Of a stretch of 43,383 nt of DNA, positions 17,211 through 24,744 are shown in pieces (the stretch's first letter is position 1; each line of letters begins with the position of its first letter). The notes beneath the pieces were generated by a model. The model made no database searches, was not told the DNA's origin, and was given only the letters and a program-made list of their open reading frames with translations. The stretch is taken from positions 1 to 43,383 of the forward strand of contig URRP01000020.1 of NCBI GenBank assembly GCA_900550375.1, given 5' to 3'. The translations under genes and the position numbers were made by a program. Origin of the DNA: an uncultured Alistipes sp. Its GTDB lineage: Bacteria > Bacteroidota > Bacteroidia > Bacteroidales > Rikenellaceae.

Positions 17211-17861
17211 ATGTTAATTCACGATAAGATGAGAGAAAAACCGTTGCAAAACAAGGAGCAGGCGATACTTGCGGCTGCCGAACGAGAATTTCTGACGAAG
17301 GGATACGACGGAGCGCGGACGACGACGATCGCCGAAGCTGCGGGGGTGACGCACGCCATGCTTCACTACTATTTCCGCACGAAGGAGCAATTGTTCGAAC
17401 GTATTCTCGATGAAAAGATGCGGTTGATGGGGGAGTCGGTATTGACGGCTTTCGGCCGGCCGGAGCAGCCGCTTGCGGAGCGGCTGTGCGAGGGGATCGA
17501 GCGGCATTTCGACTTTATCGCCGCCAATCCCGATATGCCTCGTTTTATTGTCAACGAGGTTTTTTCGCGGCCGGAGCGTTACGAAACGATGCGGTCGCGT
17601 ATTCGTGAAATCGCGGGCGTATTGATGCGGGATATTCAGCAGGAACTCGACGAGTCGGCCGACAGGGGCGAGACGGAGCGTATCGACGTGCGGCTGCTGA
17701 TGCTCGACATCATTTCGCTCAACGTCTTCCCGTTTATCGCCTATCCCATCATAGAACCGATCTTGGGCGACCTTACGGCCGACCGCAAACAGTTTTTCTC
17801 GCAGCGCAAGGCGGAAAATGTGGAGATCGTCATGCGCCGGCTTAAAAAATACAACTCATGA
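17211..17861 (+). CDS. TetR-family repressor (CecR-like) of the ABC export operon
   Basis: Repressor of 216 residues. The N-terminal helix-turn-helix (about residues 17-62) includes ILAAAEREFLTKGYDGARTT, IAEAAGVTHAMLHYYF and the closing KEQLFERIL; the C-terminal ligand domain has the long VNEVFSRPERYETMR helix seen in regulators of YbhGFSR-type exporters. An alternative ATG lies at 17229. The stop codon overlaps the next start by 4 bases (ATGA), so repressor and exporter are coupled in one operon. Two palindromes over the promoter are probable operators. The inducer is unknown. Confidence 0.92.
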   Translation: MLIHDKMREKPLQNKEQAILAAAEREFLTKGYDGARTTTIAEAAGVTHAMLHYYFRTKEQLFERILDEKMRLMGESVLTAFGRPEQPLAERLCEGIERHFDFIAANPDMPRFIVNEVFSRPERYETMRSRIREIAGVLMRDIQQELDESADRGETERIDVRLLMLDIISLNVFPFIAYPIIEPILGDLTADRKQFFSQRKAENVEIVMRRLKKYNS

Positions 17862-19138
17862 AACGGATCATTTTACTTTGGGGGCTGCTGCTGAGCGGAT
17901 TCTCGGCCGTCGCCCAGCCGACGCTCGACGAGTGCCGTGCGTTGGCGCGAAACCATTATCCTGAAATCCGTCAGTACGACCTCGTGCGGCAGACGGAGGA
18001 GTACACGCTTTCGAATGCGCGGCGGGCATGGCTGCCGCAGTTGTCGCTTGCGGCACAGGCCACGTGGCAGACTGCCGTTCCGACGCTGCCCGACGCACTG
18101 ACGGGCATGTTGTCGCAGCAGGGAGCCGGCATTCCCGGGCTGAACAAGGATCAGTACAAAGTCGCGCTGGAGTTAAACCAGACGCTCTGGGACGGCGGCA
18201 AATCGTCGGCCGACAAACAGATCGCCGAAGCGGAAGCCGCCGAGCAGCGGCAGGCGGCGGATGTCGATCTCTATGCGCTGGAGGAAAGGGTCGACGACCT
18301 CTATTTCGGCATCCTGCTGCTTGACGAACGGATCGTACAGACGACGCTCACGCTCGAGCTGCTTCGCAGCAGCCTCGACAAAGTGCGTTCGCTGCAACGG
18401 AACGGTGTGGCGATGCAGAGCGATTCCGATGCTGTGGAGGCCGAGCTGCTCTCGGTGGGGCAGCAGCTGACGCAGATCGAGACTACCCGTGACAGTTACC
18501 GCCGGATGCTCGAAATTTTCATCGGACGGGAATTAGACGGCCGAAACCTGACGCGGCCCGAGGCGACGGAACCCGTGTCGCTCGATGCGGCGAGGCCCGA
18601 ATTGGCTCTGTTCGACGCCAAGATCGGCAAGCTCTCGGCACAGGAGCGGCTGGTGAAGTCGGCGACACGTCCCCGTTTCGGACTCTTCGCGCAGGGGTAT
18701 TACGGCTATCCGGGCATGGACTATTTCGAAAATATGATGTCGTCGGACTGGTCGTGGAATGCCCTGATCGGCGTGAAGATGTCGTGGAACTTCGGCGCCT
18801 ATTACACGAAGAAGAATACGCTGTCGAAACTCCGTACGGCGCAGCGTCAGGTAGATGTGAAACGGGATATCTTCCTATTCAATACGCAGTTGCAGACGAT
18901 ACAGGAGAGCGGTGACGTCGCCCGTTTGCGCAAAGCGCTTGCCGACGACGACCGCATCGTGCAGCTGCGTCGTTCGGTACGCGAAGCCGCCGAGTCGAAA
19001 CTGCGCAACGGTGTGATCGACACCAACGACCTGCTGCGCAAAATCACCGAAGAAGATACGGCGGCCGCAGCCCGTTCGGCGCGGGAGATCGAACTGATTA
19101 AAACCATCTATGAACTCAAACACACGCTTAATCGATAA
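17858..19138 (+). CDS. TolC-family outer-membrane efflux channel
   Basis: Outer-membrane/periplasmic tunnel protein of 426 residues with a signal peptide ending at SAVAQ (residue 20). Typical TolC features are the LDECRALARNHYPEI start, long amphipathic helical stretches rich in Ala, Glu and Arg, and two internal halves each closing with beta segments (ARRAWLPQLSLAAQATWQT; RPRFGLFAQGYYGYPG). It overlaps the TetR gene by 4 bases and is followed after 12 bases by the adaptor gene. E. coli ybhGFSR lacks a dedicated channel and uses TolC from elsewhere, so here the operon supplies its own. Confidence 0.9.
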   Translation: MKRIILLWGLLLSGFSAVAQPTLDECRALARNHYPEIRQYDLVRQTEEYTLSNARRAWLPQLSLAAQATWQTAVPTLPDALTGMLSQQGAGIPGLNKDQYKVALELNQTLWDGGKSSADKQIAEAEAAEQRQAADVDLYALEERVDDLYFGILLLDERIVQTTLTLELLRSSLDKVRSLQRNGVAMQSDSDAVEAELLSVGQQLTQIETTRDSYRRMLEIFIGRELDGRNLTRPEATEPVSLDAARPELALFDAKIGKLSAQERLVKSATRPRFGLFAQGYYGYPGMDYFENMMSSDWSWNALIGVKMSWNFGAYYTKKNTLSKLRTAQRQVDVKRDIFLFNTQLQTIQESGDVARLRKALADDDRIVQLRRSVREAAESKLRNGVIDTNDLLRKITEEDTAAAARSAREIELIKTIYELKHTLNR

Positions 19139-19150
19139 AAAAGAATAATC

Positions 19151-20038
19151 ATGAAACGAATTTTCATTTATTGCGCCGCAGCGCTGCTGGCCGCAGCCTG
19201 CGGACACGACAGGAATTTTGACGCTACGGGAACCTTCGAAGCGACGGAGGTGGTCGTGTCGGCCGAAGCCGCCGGACGAATCTACTCGTTCGATGCCGAA
19301 GAGGGCGATGTCGTATCGGCCGGCAGTCCGATCGGAACGATCGACACGGTGCAGCTTTATCTTCAGAAGTTGCAGCTGGAACGTCAGCGAGCTTCGGTAC
19401 GGAGCAATCGTCCCGACATTTCGAAACAGGCGTCGGCGCTGCGCGAACAGATCGCCAAGCAGCAGACGGAACGCCGCCGCGTGGTAAATCTGCTGAGAGA
19501 CGGTGCCGCCACGACCAAACAGCTGGACGACATCGACGCACAGCTCAAGGTGTTGAACGGGCAATTGGACGCCCTGCTGTCGACGCTCAGCAACAACACG
19601 GCGTCGATCGACGAAAACTCCTCGGCCATCGAGTTGCAGATCGCGCAGATCGAAGACCGGCTTGCCAAGTGCCGCATCGCGTCGCCCATTGCGGGTACGG
19701 TGCTGGCCAAATACAGCGAAGCGGGAGAGCTGGCCTCCGTAGGGCGTCCGCTGATGAAGGTCGCCGATCTCGACAAGATCTTTCTGCGCGCCTATTTCAC
19801 TTCGGATCAGCTGGCCGAGCTGAAAATCGGTCAGGAGGTGACCGTCACGGCCGACTTCGGCGGCAGCGAGCAGATCGATTATCCGGGACGCATCACGTGG
19901 ATCGCTTCCGAAAGTGAGTTCACGCCCAAGACCATTCAAACCAAGAATTCGCGGGCTTCGCTGGTTTATGCCGTGAAGATTGCCGTCGAGAATGACGGGC
20001 GGCTCAAACTCGGACTTTACGGAGAGGTTAAATTATAA
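19151..20038 (+). CDS. HlyD/YbhG-type periplasmic adaptor of the ABC exporter, lipoprotein
   Basis: Adaptor of 295 residues that should connect the ABC-2 permeases to the TolC-like channel. A lipoprotein signal ends in LAAAC (Cys17). The split biotinyl-lipoyl-like domain is seen as VSAEAAGRIYSFDAEEGDVV near residue 40 and KCRIASPIAGTVLAKYSEAG near 175, around a long coiled coil (about 75-170) rich in Gln, Arg and Leu. A short beta-barrel region ends the protein. TAA overlaps the ATG of the first ATPase by one base, indicating translational coupling. Confidence 0.92.
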   Translation: MKRIFIYCAAALLAAACGHDRNFDATGTFEATEVVVSAEAAGRIYSFDAEEGDVVSAGSPIGTIDTVQLYLQKLQLERQRASVRSNRPDISKQASALREQIAKQQTERRRVVNLLRDGAATTKQLDDIDAQLKVLNGQLDALLSTLSNNTASIDENSSAIELQIAQIEDRLAKCRIASPIAGTVLAKYSEAGELASVGRPLMKVADLDKIFLRAYFTSDQLAELKIGQEVTVTADFGGSEQIDYPGRITWIASESEFTPKTIQTKNSRASLVYAVKIAVENDGRLKLGLYGEVKL

Positions 20039-20964
20039 TGATTACGGACATGGCTGCACAAAACGCCATAGAAGTTAACGGGCTGACGAAGCGTTACGGC
20101 TCCCTGACGGCATTGGACGGCGCAACGTTCAGTGTCGGCAGGGGCGAGCTGTTCGGTCTGATCGGTCCTGACGGAGCGGGCAAGACGACGCTGTTCCGGC
20201 TGCTCACGACGCTGCTCACGCCCGATGCGGGCGAAGCGAAGGTCGACGGGCTGGATATCGTCGCCGACTACAAGAAAATCCGCGAGCGGGTGGGGTACAT
20301 GCCGGGACGTTTCTCGCTCTATCCCGATCTGTCGGTCGAAGAGAACATCGCCTTCTTCGCGGCGCTGTTCGGGGTGAAGGTGATGGACAATTACGACCTG
20401 ATCGCACCCATCTACAAGCAGATCGAACCCTTCCGCACGCGCCGTGCAGGAAAACTGTCGGGCGGCATGAAGCAGAAACTCGCCCTGTGCTGCGCTTTGA
20501 TTCACCGTCCTTCGGTGCTGTTTCTGGACGAGCCGACGACGGGGGTCGATGCCGTGTCGCGCAGCGAGTTCTGGGATATGCTCGCCGAGTTGAAATCGAA
20601 GGGAATCTCGATGCTCGTCTCGACCCCTTACATGGACGAGGCGCAGCGGTGCGACCGGATTGCGCTCGTCAATGCGGCACGTATTCTCAGCATCGATACG
20701 CCGCAGGGTGTCGTCGAGAGCTTCGACGAACCGCTTTATGCTCTCTCGGGCGACAATATGTACGGCCTGCTGATCGAAGCGCGGCGGACGGCGGACGTAA
20801 GGGAGTGTTATCCGTTCGGCGGGGTGCATCACATGGTTGCCTGTCCGGGATTCGACGCCGAGAAACTTGCCCGCGAATTGACCGGACTGGGCTTTGCAAA
20901 CGTGGAAATTCATCCGGTGCAGGCCGGTATCGAAGATGTATTTATAAAACTGATGCGCGTTTAG
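20038..20964 (+). CDS. ABC exporter ATPase 1 (YbhF N-half-like), H-loop histidine missing
   Basis: Nucleotide-binding subunit of 308 residues. Walker A GPDGAGKTT, a Q-loop region ending in YMPGRFSLYPDLSVEEN, a full signature LSGGM (140-144) and Walker B VLFLDEPTTGVD are intact. The H-loop position, where active ATPases have STHYMDEA, reads STPYMDEA with P197 instead of His. The last 70 residues are an accessory C-terminal extension. In E. coli YbhF the two ATPase halves are fused; here they are separate genes with about 170 non-coding bases between. A second ATG at 20050 could also be the start. See the second ATPase for the matching defect. Confidence 0.93.
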   Translation: MITDMAAQNAIEVNGLTKRYGSLTALDGATFSVGRGELFGLIGPDGAGKTTLFRLLTTLLTPDAGEAKVDGLDIVADYKKIRERVGYMPGRFSLYPDLSVEENIAFFAALFGVKVMDNYDLIAPIYKQIEPFRTRRAGKLSGGMKQKLALCCALIHRPSVLFLDEPTTGVDAVSRSEFWDMLAELKSKGISMLVSTPYMDEAQRCDRIALVNAARILSIDTPQGVVESFDEPLYALSGDNMYGLLIEARRTADVRECYPFGGVHHMVACPGFDAEKLARELTGLGFANVEIHPVQAGIEDVFIKLMRV

Positions 20965-21000
20965 TGAATTTGCTATGATGTATGAAATAAATCGATTGGG

Positions 21001-21085
21001 AGGACGGAGCAACCCCGCTGCATTGTGCTGCTTCGCGGATTTCGACAATCCCTCTAAATCTCCCTTTGAAAAGGGAGACTTTGTA
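21001..21085. repeat. REP-like palindromic element between the two ATPase genes
   Basis: The 173-base gap between the ATPase genes holds a hairpin with arms AAATCTCCCTTT (21056-21067) and AAGGGAGACTTT (21071-21082), preceded by a GC-rich imperfect hairpin (CCCCGC...GCGG). An operon otherwise packed with overlapping genes rarely has such a gap, and the sequence has the look of a dispersed palindromic repeat. Its copy number cannot be judged from one window; no second copy was found here. Confidence 0.45.
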
Positions 21086-21137
21086 AAGATGTATTCGTCT
21101 TGCGGGGAATGCAGGCCTTACGTTAAACAGATGCGCC

Positions 21138-21878
21138 ATGAATGATCCGATCATATCCGTGAAAGACTTGTGTAAGACGTTCGGCGACTTCAAAGCCGTC
21201 GACCGCATTACGTTCGACGTGGCAAGGGGGGAGATCTTCGGTTTTCTGGGGGCCAATGGTGCGGGCAAGACTACCGCCATGCGGATGCTGTGCGGTCTGA
21301 GCTATCCCTCCTCGGGCAGCGGAACGGTGGCGGGACTCGACGTCATGACGCAGGGTGAAGCCATCAAGCGCCATATCGGCTATATGAGCCAGCGGTTTTC
21401 GTTGTACGACGACCTGACCGTATTGGAAAATATCAAGCTCTATGCAGGGATATACGGTCTCACGCGCCGCCAGATGATCCGCCGCACGATCGTCATGCTC
21501 AACCGGCTTCATTTCCGTTCGGAGATCGATACGCTGGTCGGTTCGCTGCCGCTGGGGTGGAAACAGAAGCTGGCCTTCTCGGTGGCGACGCTCCATCGGC
21601 CGGAGGTGGTCTTTTTGGACGAGCCGACGGGCGGCGTCGATCCCGTGACGCGTCGTCAGTTCTGGGAGCTGATCTATGAAGCAGCGGCCGGAGGAACGAC
21701 GGTCTTCGTGACGACGCACTACATGGACGAGGCGGAGTACTGCTCGCGGGTGTCGATCATGGTCGACGGACAGGTACGGGCATTGGATACGCCGGCTGCG
21801 TTGAAGAAACAATATGCCGCAGAGTCGATGGACGAGGTATTTCGGACATTGGCTCGCGGGGCTAAACGAGCTGAATAA
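21138..21878 (+). CDS. ABC exporter ATPase 2 (YbhF C-half-like), degenerate signature motif
   Basis: Nucleotide-binding subunit of 246 residues. Walker A GANGAGKTT, Q-loop region YMSQRFSLYDDLTVLEN, Walker B VVFLDEPTGGVD and the H-loop histidine H194 in TTHYMDEA are intact. The signature motif, normally LSGGQ, reads LPLGW (137-141), as in the C-terminal half of YbhF-type ATPases. Paired with the first ATPase, the site made by this protein's Walker motifs and the partner's LSGGM is complete, and the other site is doubly defective. It is followed after 2 bases by the first permease. Confidence 0.93.
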   Translation: MNDPIISVKDLCKTFGDFKAVDRITFDVARGEIFGFLGANGAGKTTAMRMLCGLSYPSSGSGTVAGLDVMTQGEAIKRHIGYMSQRFSLYDDLTVLENIKLYAGIYGLTRRQMIRRTIVMLNRLHFRSEIDTLVGSLPLGWKQKLAFSVATLHRPEVVFLDEPTGGVDPVTRRQFWELIYEAAAGGTTVFVTTHYMDEAEYCSRVSIMVDGQVRALDTPAALKKQYAAESMDEVFRTLARGAKRAE

Positions 21879-21880
21879 TC

Positions 21881-22975
21881 ATGAACGGATTTTTCTCATT
21901 CGTCAAAAAGGAGACGCTGCATATCCTGCGCGATCCGCGCACGATGCTCGTCGCACTGCTGATGCCTGTGGTGCAGATTCTGTTGTTCGGGTTCGCCATT
22001 TCGACCGAGGTGAACAACATCGACTTCGCCGTGGTGGCTCCGAACCGCACGGAGGCGGTGCGCCGGCAGGTGGAACGTCTCTCCGCGAACCCCTATTTCA
22101 GCTTCCGGGGCTATATTTCCCAAAGTGAGGTAGACGATGTTCTGCGTCGGGGCGATGCGGATGCGGTAGCGGTTTTTGCTGAAGATTACGACCGGCAGGT
22201 AGCGGCTGCGGCGCAGGAGGGCGCGTCGGAGAAAGCCGTGCAGATGGTTTTCGACGCCTCGAATCCCAATACGGCGGCGGCCGGAGCGGGCTATATGCAA
22301 AGCATCCTGCTTGCCTCGCAGCAGGCCGAAGCGGCGATGCCCGAAACGCATCTTCTGTACAATCCCCAGATGCGAAGCGCCTACAACTTCGTGCCGGGCA
22401 TCATGGGATTGATCTTCATCCTGATCTGCGCCATGATGACCTCGGTGTCGATCGTCCGTGAGAAAGAGAGCGGGACGATGGAGGTGCTGCTCGTGTCGCC
22501 CGTGCGGCCGATGTGGATTATCTTCGCCAAGATGATTCCCTATTTCCTGCTGTCGTGCCTGAATCTCGTCAGCATTTTATTGCTCGCGCGGTTCGTGCTC
22601 GATATGCCGATGTCCGGTTCGCTGGTCGGGCTGGTGGGAATTTCACTGCTCTACCTGATACTGGCCCTTGCGCTCGGACTCTTTATTTCGACCCTCTCCG
22701 ACCGGCAGTCCACAGCCCTGCTGATCTCTGCCATGCTGCTCATGCTGCCCGTCATCATGCTTTCGGGGATGGTCTTCCCCATCGAGAACATGCCGGGTAT
22801 CCTGCAAGGGGTGTCGTGCATCATCCCGGCACGCTGGTACATCGAAGCCGTGCGTAAACTGATGATCGAAGGATTGCCTTTCGCCGCCGTCCTGAAAGAG
22901 TTTCTGATCCTGATTCTGATGGCGGTCGTACTGATCGGCGTCGCCCTCAAAAAGTTCAACGATAAACTCGAATAA
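21881..22975 (+). CDS. ABC-2 type permease (YbhS-like)
   Basis: Membrane subunit of 364 residues. One N-terminal transmembrane helix (about 20-40) after the FVKKETLHILRDPRTM motif is followed by a large periplasmic domain (about 45-170) and five helices in the C-terminal half. VREKESGTMEVLLVSPVRP marks the cytoplasmic coupling loop and SGMVFPIENMP a conserved re-entrant stretch of the ABC-2 family. It is 2 bases from the previous and next genes, so both permeases are likely produced in equal amounts as a heterodimer. Substrate unknown; relatives have been linked to cation/drug export. Confidence 0.93.
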   Translation: MNGFFSFVKKETLHILRDPRTMLVALLMPVVQILLFGFAISTEVNNIDFAVVAPNRTEAVRRQVERLSANPYFSFRGYISQSEVDDVLRRGDADAVAVFAEDYDRQVAAAAQEGASEKAVQMVFDASNPNTAAAGAGYMQSILLASQQAEAAMPETHLLYNPQMRSAYNFVPGIMGLIFILICAMMTSVSIVREKESGTMEVLLVSPVRPMWIIFAKMIPYFLLSCLNLVSILLLARFVLDMPMSGSLVGLVGISLLYLILALALGLFISTLSDRQSTALLISAMLLMLPVIMLSGMVFPIENMPGILQGVSCIIPARWYIEAVRKLMIEGLPFAAVLKEFLILILMAVVLIGVALKKFNDKLE

Positions 22976-22977
22976 CG

Positions 22978-24081
22978 ATGCGTATACTACTCGTATTACT
23001 CGATAAGGAGTTCCGGCAGTTTTTCCGCAGCTCCTTCCTGCCGAAGATGGTCGTGATCTTTCCCATGATGATTATGTTCGTCATTCCGTGGGTCACGACG
23101 ATGGACGTGCGGCATATCGGCGTTTCGGTGGTCGACAACGACCGCACGGCGTCCTCGCGGCGGCTCGTGCAGAAGATCGACGCTTCGGATTACTTCACGC
23201 TGCACGACGTGGCGGAACATTACGACGCTTCGCTTGCGGCACTCGAAAAGGGCGATGTGGATGTGATCGTCGAGATTCCCGACGACTTCGAACGCTCGAT
23301 CGTTGCCGGATCGCCCCGAAAAGTCAGCATCTCAGCCAACGGCGTCAATGCCCTGAAGGGCAACCTCGGCACGCAGTACACCGTGCAGGCCGTCATGCAG
23401 ACGATGGCCGAACTGCGCGGCGAGCAGGGGCTTCCGGCCGCCGCCGATCTCGTGGTCGTCGAAAACCGGTACAATTCCACGCTCGAATACCGCAACTATA
23501 TGATTCCCGCGCTGATGATTATGCTTCTGATTATGATCTGCGGGTTCCTGCCGTCGCTCAACCTCGTGGGGGAGAAGGAGAAGGGCACGATCGAGCAGAT
23601 CAACGTCACGCCGGTCAGCCGCCTCTCGTTCACGCTGGCCAAATTGATTCCCTACTGGATCATCGGATTCGTCGTGCTGACGTTCGTCATGCTGATTGCC
23701 GCCGTCGTCTACGGACTGACTCCGGCAGGCTCGTTCGGGGCGATTTATCTGGCTGCCGCGCTTTTTATCCTCACCATGTCGGGAATCGGCGTGATGATCG
23801 CCAATATGTCCGAAACCATGCAGCAGGCGATGTTCGTGATGTTCTTCTTCGTGATGATCTTCGTGCTGATGAGCGGACTGATTACCCCGATCGAGTCGAT
23901 GCCCGGCTGGGCGCAGACCATTACGCGGTTTCTTCCTCCCCGTTACTTCGTCGAAGTCATGCGCGCGGTCTATCTCAAGGGGACGGTCATCGGCGAGCTG
24001 TGGCACAATTACGCCGCGTTGGCCGGTTTCGCCGCTGTTTTCAATACACTGGCGGCCTTGACGTACAGAAAGCAGGCGTAA
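22978..24081 (+). CDS. ABC-2 type permease (YbhR-like)
   Basis: Second membrane subunit, 367 residues, with the same design as its neighbour: N-terminal helix (about 20-40), extracytoplasmic domain (about 45-175) with VSVVDNDRTASSRRLV and VDVIVEIPDDFERS, then five helices. The coupling-loop motif GEKEKGTIEQINVTPVSR and MSGLITPIESMPGWAQ are conserved. It shows low but clear family likeness to the preceding permease and completes the export operon. A pair of weak hairpins follows. Confidence 0.93.
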   Translation: MRILLVLLDKEFRQFFRSSFLPKMVVIFPMMIMFVIPWVTTMDVRHIGVSVVDNDRTASSRRLVQKIDASDYFTLHDVAEHYDASLAALEKGDVDVIVEIPDDFERSIVAGSPRKVSISANGVNALKGNLGTQYTVQAVMQTMAELRGEQGLPAAADLVVVENRYNSTLEYRNYMIPALMIMLLIMICGFLPSLNLVGEKEKGTIEQINVTPVSRLSFTLAKLIPYWIIGFVVLTFVMLIAAVVYGLTPAGSFGAIYLAAALFILTMSGIGVMIANMSETMQQAMFVMFFFVMIFVLMSGLITPIESMPGWAQTITRFLPPRYFVEVMRAVYLKGTVIGELWHNYAALAGFAAVFNTLAALTYRKQA

Positions 24082-24089
24082 AACATACG

Positions 24090-24160
24090 GTCCGGTTGAT
24101 TTTGCGAAATCGGACTGTGAGGCGGGAGGCGAGAACCGAACCGTACCGAATAGGGTTCGG
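24090..24160. terminator. Hairpins between convergent genes, possible bidirectional terminator
   Basis: Two inverted repeats fill the 102-base gap: an interrupted one with GTCCG/CGGAC ends (24090-24115) and CCGAACC/GGTTCGG (24136-24160). Neither is followed by a T tract, so termination is only suggested by the convergent arrangement. Confidence 0.35.
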
Positions 24161-24183
24161 CTGTCGGCTGTGATCTGCCTGTC

Positions 24184-24744
24184 TTACCAATACAGGAGAC
24201 AATGATGCCGCAGCGTCTGGAGGACGATGGCGAGCGATACGGCGGCGAGGATATAGCACGCGGCGTAGAGCGCGATGCTGCGGATCCCTTCCGTGCGCGT
24301 CGCACGGCGGAATGCCAACCAGCCCCAGATCATGCTCCAGATGCCGCACAGGACGGTGACGCTGCCCACGACGGCCCAGCCGCCTGCCTGCATCGTGTCG
24401 CGCAGCGGTGAAATTGCGCCGCTGCCGAGCGGCAGCAACCATGCGTAGAGCCAAACGCTGACGGTGTCCGCTGCAAGACGGGGAATCTGAGCGAATAGAA
24501 CGCCGCCGAAAAGCGCCGTCGCATCTGCCGGCTGCCGATTGAAGAGACGATCGGCGCCATAGAGCAGCGCAGGCAGAAAAAATCCCTGCATCAGTACGAC
24601 CAGCTCGACCGTCTGGTTCTGGCAGAGCCGCACGCCCCAGATGGCGAAGCCGTATCCTACGGTTGCGAGCACTCCCCATGCGAGCATCTTGCTGGCGGCG
24701 ACGGTCTCGAACGGGTTCAGCAGTTTTTTCAGCGTTTGTTCCAT
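24184..24744 (-). CDS. Yip1-like integral membrane protein
   Basis: Membrane protein of 186 residues with about five hydrophobic helices (near 20-40, 48-66, 75-95, 118-140 and 155-180). The N-terminal LNPFETV followed by helices fits the Yip1 domain family, whose bacterial members have no established function. Its start lies inside the 3' end of the preceding sulfatase-fold gene (16-base overlap), so the two are translated together and may act together at the membrane; that link is inferred. Confidence 0.75.
   Translation of the reverse strand: MEQTLKKLLNPFETVAASKMLAWGVLATVGYGFAIWGVRLCQNQTVELVVLMQGFFLPALLYGADRLFNRQPADATALFGGVLFAQIPRLAADTVSVWLYAWLLPLGSGAISPLRDTMQAGGWAVVGSVTVLCGIWSMIWGWLAFRRATRTEGIRSIALYAACYILAAVSLAIVLQTLRHHCLLYW

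Noticed and set aside
21056..21082. Hairpin considered as an intrinsic terminator splitting the exporter operon
   Set aside because: It is followed by TTTGTAAAG rather than a T tract, and no promoter element was found before the second ATPase, so readthrough is needed for the permeases.
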